Part shown: positions 36,845 to 46,671 of the stretch, piece by piece
How positions within the stretch are numbered: the stretch's first letter is position 1
How the letters are laid out: each line of letters opens with the position of its first letter
From: Brachyspira alvinipulli ATCC 51933
GTDB lineage: Bacteria > Spirochaetota > Brachyspiria > Brachyspirales > Brachyspiraceae
DNA length: 64,000 nucleotides
NCBI RefSeq assembly: GCF_000518245.1
Contig: NZ_KI912407.1
Location: 122,949-186,948, forward strand
Reading direction: 5' to 3'
The notes under the pieces: model-generated
Database searches by the model: none
What the model was told of the DNA's origin: nothing
Seen by the model: the letters and a program-made list of their open reading frames with translations, nothing else
Position numbers and translations under genes: made by a program

Positions 36845-37174
36845 TTAATTATTCAAAAAATCTTCTCTTTGAGGTGTGAAAGTATCTAATAGTTTTCCTT
36901 TTTTAATACATTTACATCCATGAGCCATGTTTTTAGGAAAATGTAAACTATCACCTGCTTTACATAAATATTTCTCTCCATTAACAGAAAACTCAAACTC
37001 CCCTTCTATAATATAAGTAATTTGTTCATGTTCATTATGAGAATGAGCTTCAGCTACAGCTCCTTCATCAAATTCCATATAAACTGTCATAAGATTTTTA
37101 GAATGTGCTAATACTCTTCTTTTTAGTCCGTTTCCTAGATTTTTTAATTCGGTTTTATTAAAATCCTGATACAT
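36845..37174 (-). CDS. Cupin-domain protein
   Basis: 109 residues forming one small beta-barrel cupin. Motif 1 is EAHSHNEHEQITYIIEGEFE (metal ligands His, His, Glu) and motif 2 is PKNMAHGCK. Such proteins bind sugars or act as small-molecule isomerases, dioxygenases or sensors. First gene of the cupin-prmC operon. Specific function unknown. Confidence 0.82.
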   Translation of the reverse strand: MYQDFNKTELKNLGNGLKRRVLAHSKNLMTVYMEFDEGAVAEAHSHNEHEQITYIIEGEFEFSVNGEKYLCKAGDSLHFPKNMAHGCKCIKKGKLLDTFTPQREDFLNN

Positions 37175-37262
37175 AATTATTCCTCTATATAATTAGTATA
37201 TATTTTTTATAGTTTAACAATTTTAATTTAGAAATTCAATAATATTTTATGATAAATTGTTA

Positions 37263-37802
37263 TCAACTTTTTATTATAGATTCATCTTCCCAAATCTTAG
37301 GAACCATAGTAGCATTTGAATATGTATGAAAAAATAATTGAAACTCTCTTTTTTTAAACTCACCATTATATATAAAAATCTCTTGAGTTTTTTCTCCTGA
37401 TTTCATTAAATATCCTGTGTATTCAAAATCATTTTTCAAACAAAAATTGACAAGTTTAGCTTTTCTAGTGTAATCTGATTTATCAATAGACATTATAATT
37501 TTAGCTGTAGAATATTTTTCTTTTAAAATTTTTAATATATTAGAACCATATCCTTTAGAACGCATATTTTCATCAACAGCCAAAAACATAATAAACAGGA
37601 TATTATTAACTTTAGCCATATATGTAAAACCAACTAGCTTATCATTATCATAAAATGAAAGAAAGTCTGTTGTCTTAGTAAAAGACATTAAAAACATCAT
37701 CCAAAAAGGTATTTTTTCCTCTTTAGGAAACGAGGAATCATATATTTCTTTAATTTTTTTACGACTAATTCTTTTTCTAGCTTCTTTAATTATAAGTTCC
37801 AT
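37263..37802 (-). CDS. GNAT-family N-acetyltransferase
   Basis: 179 residues. The acetyl-CoA loop is seen as VDENMRSKGYGSNIL (R/QxxGxG type), and the preceding strand LVGFTYMAKVNNILFIMFLA fits the GNAT core. Substrate unknown. It begins right after the 16S rRNA terminator on the same strand and has its own AAGT-rich leader with no clear promoter seen. Confidence 0.8.
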   Translation of the reverse strand: MELIIKEARKRISRKKIKEIYDSSFPKEEKIPFWMMFLMSFTKTTDFLSFYDNDKLVGFTYMAKVNNILFIMFLAVDENMRSKGYGSNILKILKEKYSTAKIIMSIDKSDYTRKAKLVNFCLKNDFEYTGYLMKSGEKTQEIFIYNGEFKKREFQLFFHTYSNATMVPKIWEDESIIKS

Positions 37803-37811
37803 TATTAAAAC

Positions 37812-37837
37812 AAAAAAACCAGCCTCAAAGGCTAGTT
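37812..37837 (-). terminator. Terminator of the 16S rRNA gene
   Basis: A 9-bp stem (AACTAGCCT on the minus strand pairing with AGGCTGGTT, one G-U pair) and 3-base loop, followed by a T run on the minus strand. It lies about 90 bases beyond the 16S 3' end, and no 23S gene follows. Confidence 0.85.
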
Positions 37838-37923
37838 TATTAACGAGGTATAAAAAATATAATATGGAAAAAATTCTTTCAAATATGAATAGCAGTAAGA
37901 TTTAAGTCGGACAATCTCCGAAT

Positions 37924-39438
<1,515 letters not shown>

Positions 39439-39602
39439 CACTTTTGTGAATCTGAAATGATTCTTTATATTATCATTCTACTGAATGATGATTTACTTAC
39501 TTAAAGAAATGTTACAAATTGTAACCGTTGGGTCATAGAACTTATTAAGTTCATTTACACCAGTTGTGTTTTGTTTTTCTTAAATTGCTTCTGCTATCCA
39601 TA

Positions 39603-39696
39603 TTTCAAAGAACTTTTTGTTCCCGTTGTTTCAAGCGATGTTTTTTATTTCTCATCGTTTGTTTTATTATTATAGCACAGGGGCAAAAAAACACAA
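39603..39696 (-). promoter_or_regulatory. 16S rRNA promoter and boxA-like antiterminator
   Basis: Minus-strand TTGTGT (39691-39696), 16 bases, TATAAT (39669-39674), then GC-poor leader. AGTTCTTTGAAA at 39614-39603 resembles the boxA antitermination element (TGCTCTTTGAAA-like) expected in rRNA leaders. About 165 bases of leader follow before mature 16S. The plus-strand sequence from 39700 to 40035 is very AT-rich and I see no gene in it. Confidence 0.65.
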
Positions 39697-40039
39697 TACT
39701 AAAAATCCGCTTTTTTTATTTTTTTTAACCTAAAAACTATATAATTAGATATATATACAACATATCATACATATTTTAGTAGCAATTATCAAAAACACCT
39801 AAAAAACGATATCTTACAACCAAGAATTTATCTCTAGTTTTCATAATTTCATACCAAATTTTTGAATTTCTTTTATAAAAATGGTCAAATTTTATATAAT
39901 TTTATATAATTGATATATGATTTTAAAAATATTTTTTTATTTTTTTATTAAAATACCAGGTTTTATTATAAAAATTATCAAAAAAAAAATATATTTATTT
40001 TATAGAAACTTATTAGAAAAATTAACCAAAATAACAATT

Positions 40040-40104
40040 ATTTTTTACTAGACAAATATAAAAAACACCTCTATTTTTTACTAGACAAATATAAAAAACA
40101 CCTC
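40040..40104. repeat. Tandem direct repeat of a 32-base unit
   Basis: Two identical 32-base copies, 40040-40071 and 40073-40104, separated by one T. The core is TTTACTAGACAAATATAAAA, ending in ACACCTC. A fragment, AAAAACACCTA, recurs near 39792. It lies between the rrs promoter and the winged-helix gene. Possible protein-binding sites or recent slippage. Confidence 0.85.
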
Positions 40105-40164
40105 GTATAAAATTAATAAAAACAAATCCGATAAAAATCCACCAAAACAAATAAAAAATAAAAC

Positions 40165-40193
40165 TTGATTTTATATTAATTTAGATATATTAT
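40165..40193 (+). promoter_or_regulatory. Candidate promoter of the winged-helix gene
   Basis: TTGATT (40165-40170), 17 bases, TATTAT (40188-40193), some 30 bases before the proposed TTG start. A TATATA lies one base further on, so the exact -10 is uncertain. Confidence 0.5.
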
Positions 40194-40222
40194 ATAAGAG
40201 CATATAATTGGAGAGTATTATT

Positions 40223-40963
40223 TTGGAAACCATGATAGATATCATTAATAGAGCACAGTTAAAAAACATAGATGAAGATGCATTTTTGTCTATAGCTTCA
40301 ATATGTTCTTTTATTCCAAAATCTATTACTGAAAACAATACTTGGAAAAAACTTCCATTATCAGCAAAAGAAGTATACAGAACTTTAGTTGCTAATTATG
40401 ATTATAAATTAGGAATATCTCAGATAACACATTCTCAGATATTAAATGAAGCTGGTATAGGAGGAAATGCTACTATAGTAAAATCTTTGGATACTTTGGA
40501 GGAAAAGGGATTTATTACAAGAGTAGAGTCTAAAGTGAAAAGTCATCATTATTTAATGCCTTATCAGGAAAGATTTTTTGCTTCTGTATGTAATTTACAG
40601 GTTAGAGACTTCTCTTCTCTTTATACTATTAATAAAAAAACAAAAAAAGAAACTCAAATTAAACAATCTATTGATAAACTTTTTTTCAAAGTTTGTTATA
40701 ATTTAAGTTGTCTAGAGATAGATAACCCGCAAAAATTAATAGATAAGTATTCATCAGATGGTAATCAGCTTAGAACTATACTTTCTATGTGCAACTACAT
40801 ATATATAGCAAAAAAATATGGTTTAAATAAAAACATAAATTTGAATGATTATCTTATAGATTACTTAAAAAAAGGAAATATAACTGAAAATTTATTTGAT
40901 AATGAAACTATGAATACTATAAAAAATATATTAATAAAGAACAAACAAAATATAACAGAGTAA
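40223..40963 (+). CDS. Winged-helix DNA-binding protein
   Basis: About 246 residues if it starts at the TTG at 40223, which has GGAG nine bases before it; ATG 40232 is the alternative. Residues ~45-105 form a winged-helix unit (LPLSAKEVYRTLVANY, ISQITHSQILNEAG, ATIVKSLDTLEEKGFI). This resembles MarR-like or replication-initiator folds. The C-terminal half is helical with no known domain. It ends five bases before the Lys/Thr-rich LysM gene, so the two share a transcript and it may regulate or accompany that envelope protein. Function unknown. Confidence 0.7.
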   Translation: METMIDIINRAQLKNIDEDAFLSIASICSFIPKSITENNTWKKLPLSAKEVYRTLVANYDYKLGISQITHSQILNEAGIGGNATIVKSLDTLEEKGFITRVESKVKSHHYLMPYQERFFASVCNLQVRDFSSLYTINKKTKKETQIKQSIDKLFFKVCYNLSCLEIDNPQKLIDKYSSDGNQLRTILSMCNYIYIAKKYGLNKNINLNDYLIDYLKKGNITENLFDNETMNTIKNILIKNKQNITE

Positions 40964-40967
40964 TACT

Positions 40968-43364
40968 ATGGCAACAAAGAAAACTACAACAAACAAAGAA
41001 ACAACAACAAAAAAAACTGCATCAGTGAAAAAAGCAGAAGAAACTCCTAAGAAAACTACAGCTAAAAAAACAGCAGAAGAAACTACTAAAAAAACTGCAT
41101 CAAAAAAGAAAGAAGATACTACTACTGCTAAAAAAGATACAGCTAAAAAAGAAAGTACCGCTAAAAAAACTACATCAGTAAAAAAAGCAGAAGAAACTAC
41201 TAAAAAAACTACTGCAGCTAAAAAAACTGCAGAAGAAACTTCTAAAAAAGAAGATTCTGTTAAAAAAACTGCTGTAAAAAAAACATCATCTGTAGTGAAA
41301 AAAGAAGATGAAGTTAAAGCCATAGAGGTTGATAAAATAGAAAAACCTAAAACATTAGATTCTATAATAAAAAAAGAAGATGAAAAGAAAGAAGAAAAAA
41401 AGGATTTAAAAGAATTAATAAAAAGTTCTCAGGATAGAAAAATATCATTAAAAACTTCAACTCCTGTTAGAAAAATAGATTCTATAAAAACAGAAACTAC
41501 AGATTCAAAACCAGAAAGAGAATCTATAACTTTATTAAAAGAAGCTATAAAAGCTAAATCAAAAAATGTATCAAGACCTGTTAGTGTAAAAAAAAGAATA
41601 CTTATAGATGATAATGAAGACAGTATAGCAAATGATAATATACCTTTGAATATATCAAAACCTGTATCATCATCTTTATTTAATAACAATGAAACTGTAA
41701 AAGAAAAAGATGAAAATGTATTTTCTTTTAATAGATTTGATTCAGATAAAAAAGAAAATGAAGAAAACATTTCAGATAATTTTGATAATAAAGAGGATAA
41801 TTATTCTAAAATTTCTTCATCCTCTTCTATAACTGATACATATCATTTTGAAAAATTAGATGAAAACAATGATGAAGATAAAGATATTGAAGAGACAAAA
41901 ACAGATAATGTTGATTTAGTAAGTGATGATAACGAAGAAGAAAAAGATGAAATTGTAGAAAAAATCGCAGATGAATCTGAAGAAACAGAAGACGTTAAAG
42001 ATAATATTGAAAATAATAAAGATGAAGACGATATAAAAGAAGAAGTAGAGGAAGTTACTGAAACTTTAGAAATAAAAGAAATAGCAGAGGTTGCTGAAAC
42101 AGAAGATATAAAAGAAGATGAAAAAGAAAAAATCGAAGAAAAAGCAACTTATAGTAAAAGCGATATATTTAAAAGAGTTGTAATACCTAATTTAAATGAT
42201 AGTGAAGAAGTACAAAAATCCAAATTTAATCAAGAAGAAATGGATAAAGCAGTTGAAAGTGCTCCTATAATACATGAAAATGAAAAAGTAGAAAATTATA
42301 AAAATTACACACTTGATAAAACAATAGAAGATGAAAAAACAGAAGATAATGAAAAACTTCAGGAACTTAGAGAAAAAGATATAAAAATAATAGAAACAGA
42401 AGATGAATTAAAAACATCATCTTTCCCTGAAATAGAAAGAAAGCCGGTAGAACCTTATGTTGCTCCAGCACATTCTATGGAAAATGATAAGAAACAAAAT
42501 AAACTTGTACCAATAATCGGTATAATTATAATAATTTTAGGTTTATCATTCTTAGGTATACAGTTTTTTACTGGAAAAAACAATAATAATACTGATGATG
42601 GATTTTATGATATTGTAACAAATGAAACTATAGATAATAATGTTAATACAAATAATAATGCGGCATTAATACAAACAAATACTATAAAAGAGGATACTAA
42701 CACTACAGTAAGACCTCAAACTAATAATACAAGACCGCAGACTAATAATGCTGTTAATACTCAAACTAATACAAGACCACAAACTAACACTACAGTAAGA
42801 CCTCAAACTAATAACACAAGACCGCAAACTAACACTACAGTAAGACCTCAAACTAATAATAATACAAGACCGCAGACTAATAATGCTGTTAATACTCAAA
42901 CTAATACAAGAGTGCAGACTAACACACCTCCTACTCCTCCAAAAGAACCAGAGATAACTCCACCTACACCTCCTACTCCTCCACCTAATCCTCCTACAGC
43001 CAATAACACAAATGCTTCAATATCTGGAATGAATCAGAATAATAATATATCAGGTCTTAATACATATAAAACACAATGGAATGATACGCTATCTTCTATA
43101 GCTACAAAAGAACTTGGAGACGGTAGAAGATGGCCTTCTATATTTGTACTTAACCAAGATTTAATGAAAAGTCCTGATGATATAGTATTTAATATATATA
43201 TAAAAATACCAAACGGCGGTAAAAAAAAAGTTGATGATATGACAGATAATGAAAAAAGAAGTTTATATAATGATTATCTAAAAGTAGCTGAAATATATTC
43301 AAAAATTGGAAAATCAAATCAGGCAAATACAATTAAATCTCAAGCAAATTCTATATTAAAATAA
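40968..43364 (+). CDS. Lys/Thr/Ala-rich membrane protein with C-terminal LysM-like domain
   Basis: 798 residues in five zones. Residues 1-110 are lysine/threonine/alanine repeats (KKTAEETTKKTA type), like histone-H1 or AlgP tails. About 110-500 is acidic and disordered (Glu/Asp/Asn rich). About 513-535 is one transmembrane helix (LVPIIGIIIIILGLSFLGI). About 581-655 holds repeats of RPQTNNT / NAVNTQTNT. Then a proline linker (TPPTPPTPPP) leads to a LysM-like domain at ~698-750 (YKTQWNDTLSSIATKELGDG). There is no N-terminal signal, so the basic tail should be cytoplasmic and the LysM periplasmic. It may link DNA or an acidic partner to the cell wall. Confidence 0.85.
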   Translation: MATKKTTTNKETTTKKTASVKKAEETPKKTTAKKTAEETTKKTASKKKEDTTTAKKDTAKKESTAKKTTSVKKAEETTKKTTAAKKTAEETSKKEDSVKKTAVKKTSSVVKKEDEVKAIEVDKIEKPKTLDSIIKKEDEKKEEKKDLKELIKSSQDRKISLKTSTPVRKIDSIKTETTDSKPERESITLLKEAIKAKSKNVSRPVSVKKRILIDDNEDSIANDNIPLNISKPVSSSLFNNNETVKEKDENVFSFNRFDSDKKENEENISDNFDNKEDNYSKISSSSSITDTYHFEKLDENNDEDKDIEETKTDNVDLVSDDNEEEKDEIVEKIADESEETEDVKDNIENNKDEDDIKEEVEEVTETLEIKEIAEVAETEDIKEDEKEKIEEKATYSKSDIFKRVVIPNLNDSEEVQKSKFNQEEMDKAVESAPIIHENEKVENYKNYTLDKTIEDEKTEDNEKLQELREKDIKIIETEDELKTSSFPEIERKPVEPYVAPAHSMENDKKQNKLVPIIGIIIIILGLSFLGIQFFTGKNNNNTDDGFYDIVTNETIDNNVNTNNNAALIQTNTIKEDTNTTVRPQTNNTRPQTNNAVNTQTNTRPQTNTTVRPQTNNTRPQTNTTVRPQTNNNTRPQTNNAVNTQTNTRVQTNTPPTPPKEPEITPPTPPTPPPNPPTANNTNASISGMNQNNNISGLNTYKTQWNDTLSSIATKELGDGRRWPSIFVLNQDLMKSPDDIVFNIYIKIPNGGKKKVDDMTDNEKRSLYNDYLKVAEIYSKIGKSNQANTIKSQANSILK

Positions 43365-43398
43365 TTCAATTAAAAAATCCCATTTAGCGATATAAACA

Positions 43399-43773
43399 AT
43401 GAAAAGATTCAATAAAAATAAGAATGCAAAATTAGAATTCTCATGTACAGGATGTGGTATATGCTGTAAAGAAAAGGGATATGTATTTTTTAATGATAAT
43501 GATATAATAAATGCCTCTGAATTCTTAAAAACATCTCCTCCTGTTTTCATTAATAAATATCTAGAGTACGAAGAAAATTACGGATATTATATAAGAATAT
43601 CTGAAGGAGAAAGCTGTCCATTTCTTGATGAAAATAATAGATGCACAATCAATGACGCTAAACCGCATCAATGCAAAACTTTTCCATATTGGAAAGAATA
43701 TATGGATAAAAATGGTAATATAATAGCAGGTAAATTCAATAGACCCTGCCCGGGTGTAAAAATCAAAAAATAA
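43399..43773 (+). CDS. YkgJ-type cysteine-cluster protein
   Basis: 124 residues. The N-terminal CTGCGICCK and the later CTINDAKPHQCKTFPYW and RPCPG make eight cysteines in the spacing of the YkgJ (UPF0153) family. That family probably coordinates zinc or an iron-sulfur cluster. Cytoplasmic. It starts 34 bases after the LysM gene in the same direction. Molecular role unknown. Confidence 0.85.
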   Translation: MKRFNKNKNAKLEFSCTGCGICCKEKGYVFFNDNDIINASEFLKTSPPVFINKYLEYEENYGYYIRISEGESCPFLDENNRCTINDAKPHQCKTFPYWKEYMDKNGNIIAGKFNRPCPGVKIKK

Positions 43774-43855
43774 TTTTTTTGCTTATTTCATTTTTTTTAA
43801 AAATATTATATAATAATACGTTGTTAATGGATAATATGTATAGGAAAAATAAATA

Positions 43856-45307
43856 ATGAGTAATGATTTGATTAGTAAATATGATGCTTTATCTGTAAAA
43901 GATATAAAAGCTATTAAGGATCAATTAATAGCACATAATATACCCCTATTTAGATTAGACAAAGAAAAAAATATCATATCGTTTCCAACAGAACAATTAA
44001 GTATTATAATAGATAATGAAAAATACGCTAATTTAAAATTATATATACCAAAACATTTTTCTGTATTTATAGAAGAATTCAAATCTATAATCAATACAGC
44101 AACTAATAATGATAACGATTCTTCCGCTCCTTATGTATTTAGAACTCCGAAAGAATCAGAAAAAGAGATGGGTAAGAGAATATCTGAAATCTCTAAAATG
44201 ACATATAAAGAAAAAGTTAATACTATAGAAAATTATAATAAAGAACTTAAAGAAATTAAAATAGATGAACAAGCCGGATTAACAAAAAATGCAGCTCAGC
44301 AAATAGTTAATGTTGGAAATGATGTTGGACTTATAGCTAAAGTTACAATGTTTGAAAGCATACAAAAAATTAAAGGCGAAGAAATTACACAAGAACAGGC
44401 AAAAATAGAGAATCAGGAAATAACAGAAACAACTACAAATCTTGTTACTACTATAGTTGATATGCTTGCAAATAATACAGAAACACAAAAAGTTTTTGAT
44501 GAATTAAGAAATTATTCTGACGGAGGAGTAATGTCTCATTCCAACAGAGTTTTTATTTCTTATGTTAATTTTATGGCATTTTATAACAATCTCATAAACA
44601 GAAGACATTTAGTTCATAAAATAAGAACATCATACACAAACAAATATAAGAAATTTTATGAACAAGTTGAAGCTGTATTTAGCAAAGCAGATATACATAA
44701 AAATTTAGCCACTGTTGAAGATTGTATTGATAAAGGGGTAAAGGTTATAGGCGAAAAAGAAATGAATCTTTATGCTGTAGGTGCTTTGCTACATGATATA
44801 GGAAAGGTCAAAGACTTAGATTATTTTGAAGGTGCTACTGGAAGAGATTATGAGAGAATAAAGAAGCATTTATTTAATAGTTATGCCTTGGTAAGCCAAA
44901 CTTCTGAATATCCTTTAGAGGTTATATTAACTGTAGCATTACATCATGAATATTATGGTTTAGGATATGGCCCTTATCAGCATTTATATGAATTAAAACT
45001 AGCTAAACATCCTAATTTCCAAATACAGAGAATAATGACTTATGATGCTAAAGCTATAGATGAATGTGATGCTTTTGCTTATTTCCCTGCTAAAATGCTT
45101 GAAGTTATAGATGTATACGATGCTTTAATAGACCCTGCACGTAAATATAGAGGCGGTAAAACTTTCACTCCTGAAGAAGCATTAAACATAATGAGAGAAG
45201 ATTTTATAGAAAAGCATGTTAAACTAGATCCTATACTATACGATGTGTTTGTTGAGTTTTTAAGCAATTCTATAGAACAGGATTTGATGACTTGCAAATT
45301 ACTATAG
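43856..45307 (+). CDS. HD-domain phosphohydrolase (degenerate HD-GYP)
   Basis: 483 residues. The N-terminal ~200 residues are charged and helical with no known domain. The C-terminal half has an HD core: HSNRVFISYVNF, LLHDIGKVKDLDYFEG and TVALHHEYYGLGYG. This resembles HD-GYP cyclic-di-GMP phosphodiesterases, but the GYP signature reads GYG. The His-Asp metal pair is intact, so phosphohydrolase activity is plausible. Another HD-GYP-like gene (54154-55383) has the reverse defect. Confidence 0.82.
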   Translation: MSNDLISKYDALSVKDIKAIKDQLIAHNIPLFRLDKEKNIISFPTEQLSIIIDNEKYANLKLYIPKHFSVFIEEFKSIINTATNNDNDSSAPYVFRTPKESEKEMGKRISEISKMTYKEKVNTIENYNKELKEIKIDEQAGLTKNAAQQIVNVGNDVGLIAKVTMFESIQKIKGEEITQEQAKIENQEITETTTNLVTTIVDMLANNTETQKVFDELRNYSDGGVMSHSNRVFISYVNFMAFYNNLINRRHLVHKIRTSYTNKYKKFYEQVEAVFSKADIHKNLATVEDCIDKGVKVIGEKEMNLYAVGALLHDIGKVKDLDYFEGATGRDYERIKKHLFNSYALVSQTSEYPLEVILTVALHHEYYGLGYGPYQHLYELKLAKHPNFQIQRIMTYDAKAIDECDAFAYFPAKMLEVIDVYDALIDPARKYRGGKTFTPEEALNIMREDFIEKHVKLDPILYDVFVEFLSNSIEQDLMTCKLL

Positions 45308-45362
45308 TAGTATACTAAAAAAGTCTATACAGTTTTATACAAAATTACTGAAAAATAGTATG

Positions 45363-45435
<73 letters not shown>

Positions 45436-45442
45436 TTAAAAC

Positions 45443-46099
45443 TTAATTATTTGTAACAGCGGTCTGATTATTATTATTAGTTGCTTGCTGCTGTAATTCT
45501 TCTAATTTAGCAATGCCATCTCTATAAGCTGAAAATACCATCTGCCAATTAGTTGTAGCTAAAGGAGAAACATATATATCATCATAAGTCTCTTCATTAA
45601 ATTCGTTTACAAAATTAAATCTTATATTAGAAATAGGTCTGCTTGCGAAACTTTCAAACTCAGCATCATCATTAAACTTATATCTAACTTCAACATCATA
45701 AAATCTTAAATCACCCATCATAAACGGATTATAAATAACCTTCTGAATATTAGATAATTGAACAGTGCTTCCGTCATCAAAAGTAAATATTATAGGAGTT
45801 CCCCTATTTACTAATATTTGACCTGGATACTTATATCTAAACTCTAATGTTATAGTTCTGCCTGCTCTTTTATAGAATCTAAATCTGTTATCTCTTAAAT
45901 ATTTATATGTATCCTTCCATGATGTATATATATTCATTTTTGAAGTCAATTTATCTCTTTCTGTAAAGAATAATCTACTTTTTAAAATATCATTAGTTGC
46001 ATTTGAATTGTTTGTCTGCATTGCATCATTAGTTTGCTGTGAATACAAACATGAAAAATATACAAATATAATAAAAAATGAAATTAATAATTTATTCAT
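45443..46099 (-). CDS. Exported protein of unknown function
   Basis: 218 residues from the ATG at 46099, which has GGAG nine bases before it; the ATG at 46114 would lengthen the signal. The signal is MNKLLISFFIIFVYFSCLYS, cleaved after a Ser or lipidated at the Cys (a poor lipobox). The mature part is beta-rich, with RAGRTITLEFRYKYPGQI and YDVEVRYKFNDDAEFES, then a helical Gln/Asn-rich tail. No family is recognised. It is probably periplasmic or surface-associated. Confidence 0.72.
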   Translation of the reverse strand: MNKLLISFFIIFVYFSCLYSQQTNDAMQTNNSNATNDILKSRLFFTERDKLTSKMNIYTSWKDTYKYLRDNRFRFYKRAGRTITLEFRYKYPGQILVNRGTPIIFTFDDGSTVQLSNIQKVIYNPFMMGDLRFYDVEVRYKFNDDAEFESFASRPISNIRFNFVNEFNEETYDDIYVSPLATTNWQMVFSAYRDGIAKLEELQQQATNNNNQTAVTNN

Positions 46100-46208
46100 T
46101 TTATTATTCTCCATTATAAATATAACCTATATAATATTAAGAACGGAATATTAATGGTTAAAATTAAAGACAAGTAGGTATTTTTTTTTTTTAAATTGAA
46201 TAATAATA

Positions 46209-46236
46209 TTGACACCTTCAAAATATTTGTTAGAAT
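46209..46236 (+). promoter_or_regulatory. Promoter of the HMA-domain gene
   Basis: TTGACA (46209-46214), 16 bases, TAGAAT (46231-46236), thirty bases before the ATG at 46266. No clear Shine-Dalgarno sequence is present. Confidence 0.65.
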
Positions 46237-46265
46237 AATCTAATAAATGTTAAAAGTAATATTTA

Positions 46266-46631
46266 ATGGAAAGTGTAATAATTATAACTGCTATTATAAT
46301 AATAGGAATTATAGCAGTATTAAGCTATATAAAGAAAATGAAATCAGGAAGCTGCTGTTCTGGTGAAATTAAATGCTGCAATGAAAAAGTTAAAGTAAAA
46401 GATAAAAATAAAAATCATTATCCATATAAAAAAATATTAAAAATAGGTGGAATGACCTGTACTAATTGTGCTAGAACAATAGAAAACAATTTTAATAAAC
46501 TTGGAAATGTATATACTAAAGTAAATTTTGATAAAGAAGAAGCTGAGATTCTTATGAAAGAAAATATAGATGATAAAATATTTGAAAATATTATAAAAGA
46601 ATCCGGGTACAGATATTATATAAAGGAATAA
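46266..46631 (+). CDS. Membrane-anchored heavy-metal-associated (HMA) protein
   Basis: 121 residues. An N-terminal membrane helix (residues 3-20) is followed by a cysteine-rich segment, GSCCSGEIKCC. The C-terminal HMA domain has the metal site GGMTCTNCA and the beta-alpha-beta pattern of copper chaperones. The N-terminal half looks like FeoB-associated small Cys-rich membrane proteins, so this is an uncommon combination. It probably passes Cu(I) or another soft metal near the membrane. It stands alone, with its own promoter and terminator. Confidence 0.85.
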   Translation: MESVIIITAIIIIGIIAVLSYIKKMKSGSCCSGEIKCCNEKVKVKDKNKNHYPYKKILKIGGMTCTNCARTIENNFNKLGNVYTKVNFDKEEAEILMKENIDDKIFENIIKESGYRYYIKE

Positions 46632-46657
46632 AAAAGGAGGCTTTGAAGCCCCCTTTT
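46632..46657. terminator. Bidirectional terminator after the HMA gene
   Basis: Stem AAAAGG-A-GGCTT / AAGCC-C-CCTTTT with a 2-base turn (one mismatch), between convergent genes. Confidence 0.8.
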
Positions 46658-46671
46658 GTAAGTTGTATAAA

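Noticed and set aside
40931-41323. Minus-strand 130-residue frame rich in Ser/Val/Phe
   Set aside because: It is the antisense of the Lys/Thr repeat region of the LysM gene. The composition follows from the repeats and there is no ribosome site.
42666-42899. Minus-strand repeat-coded frame (SLRSCI repeats)
   Set aside because: Antisense reading of the PQTN repeats of the LysM gene.
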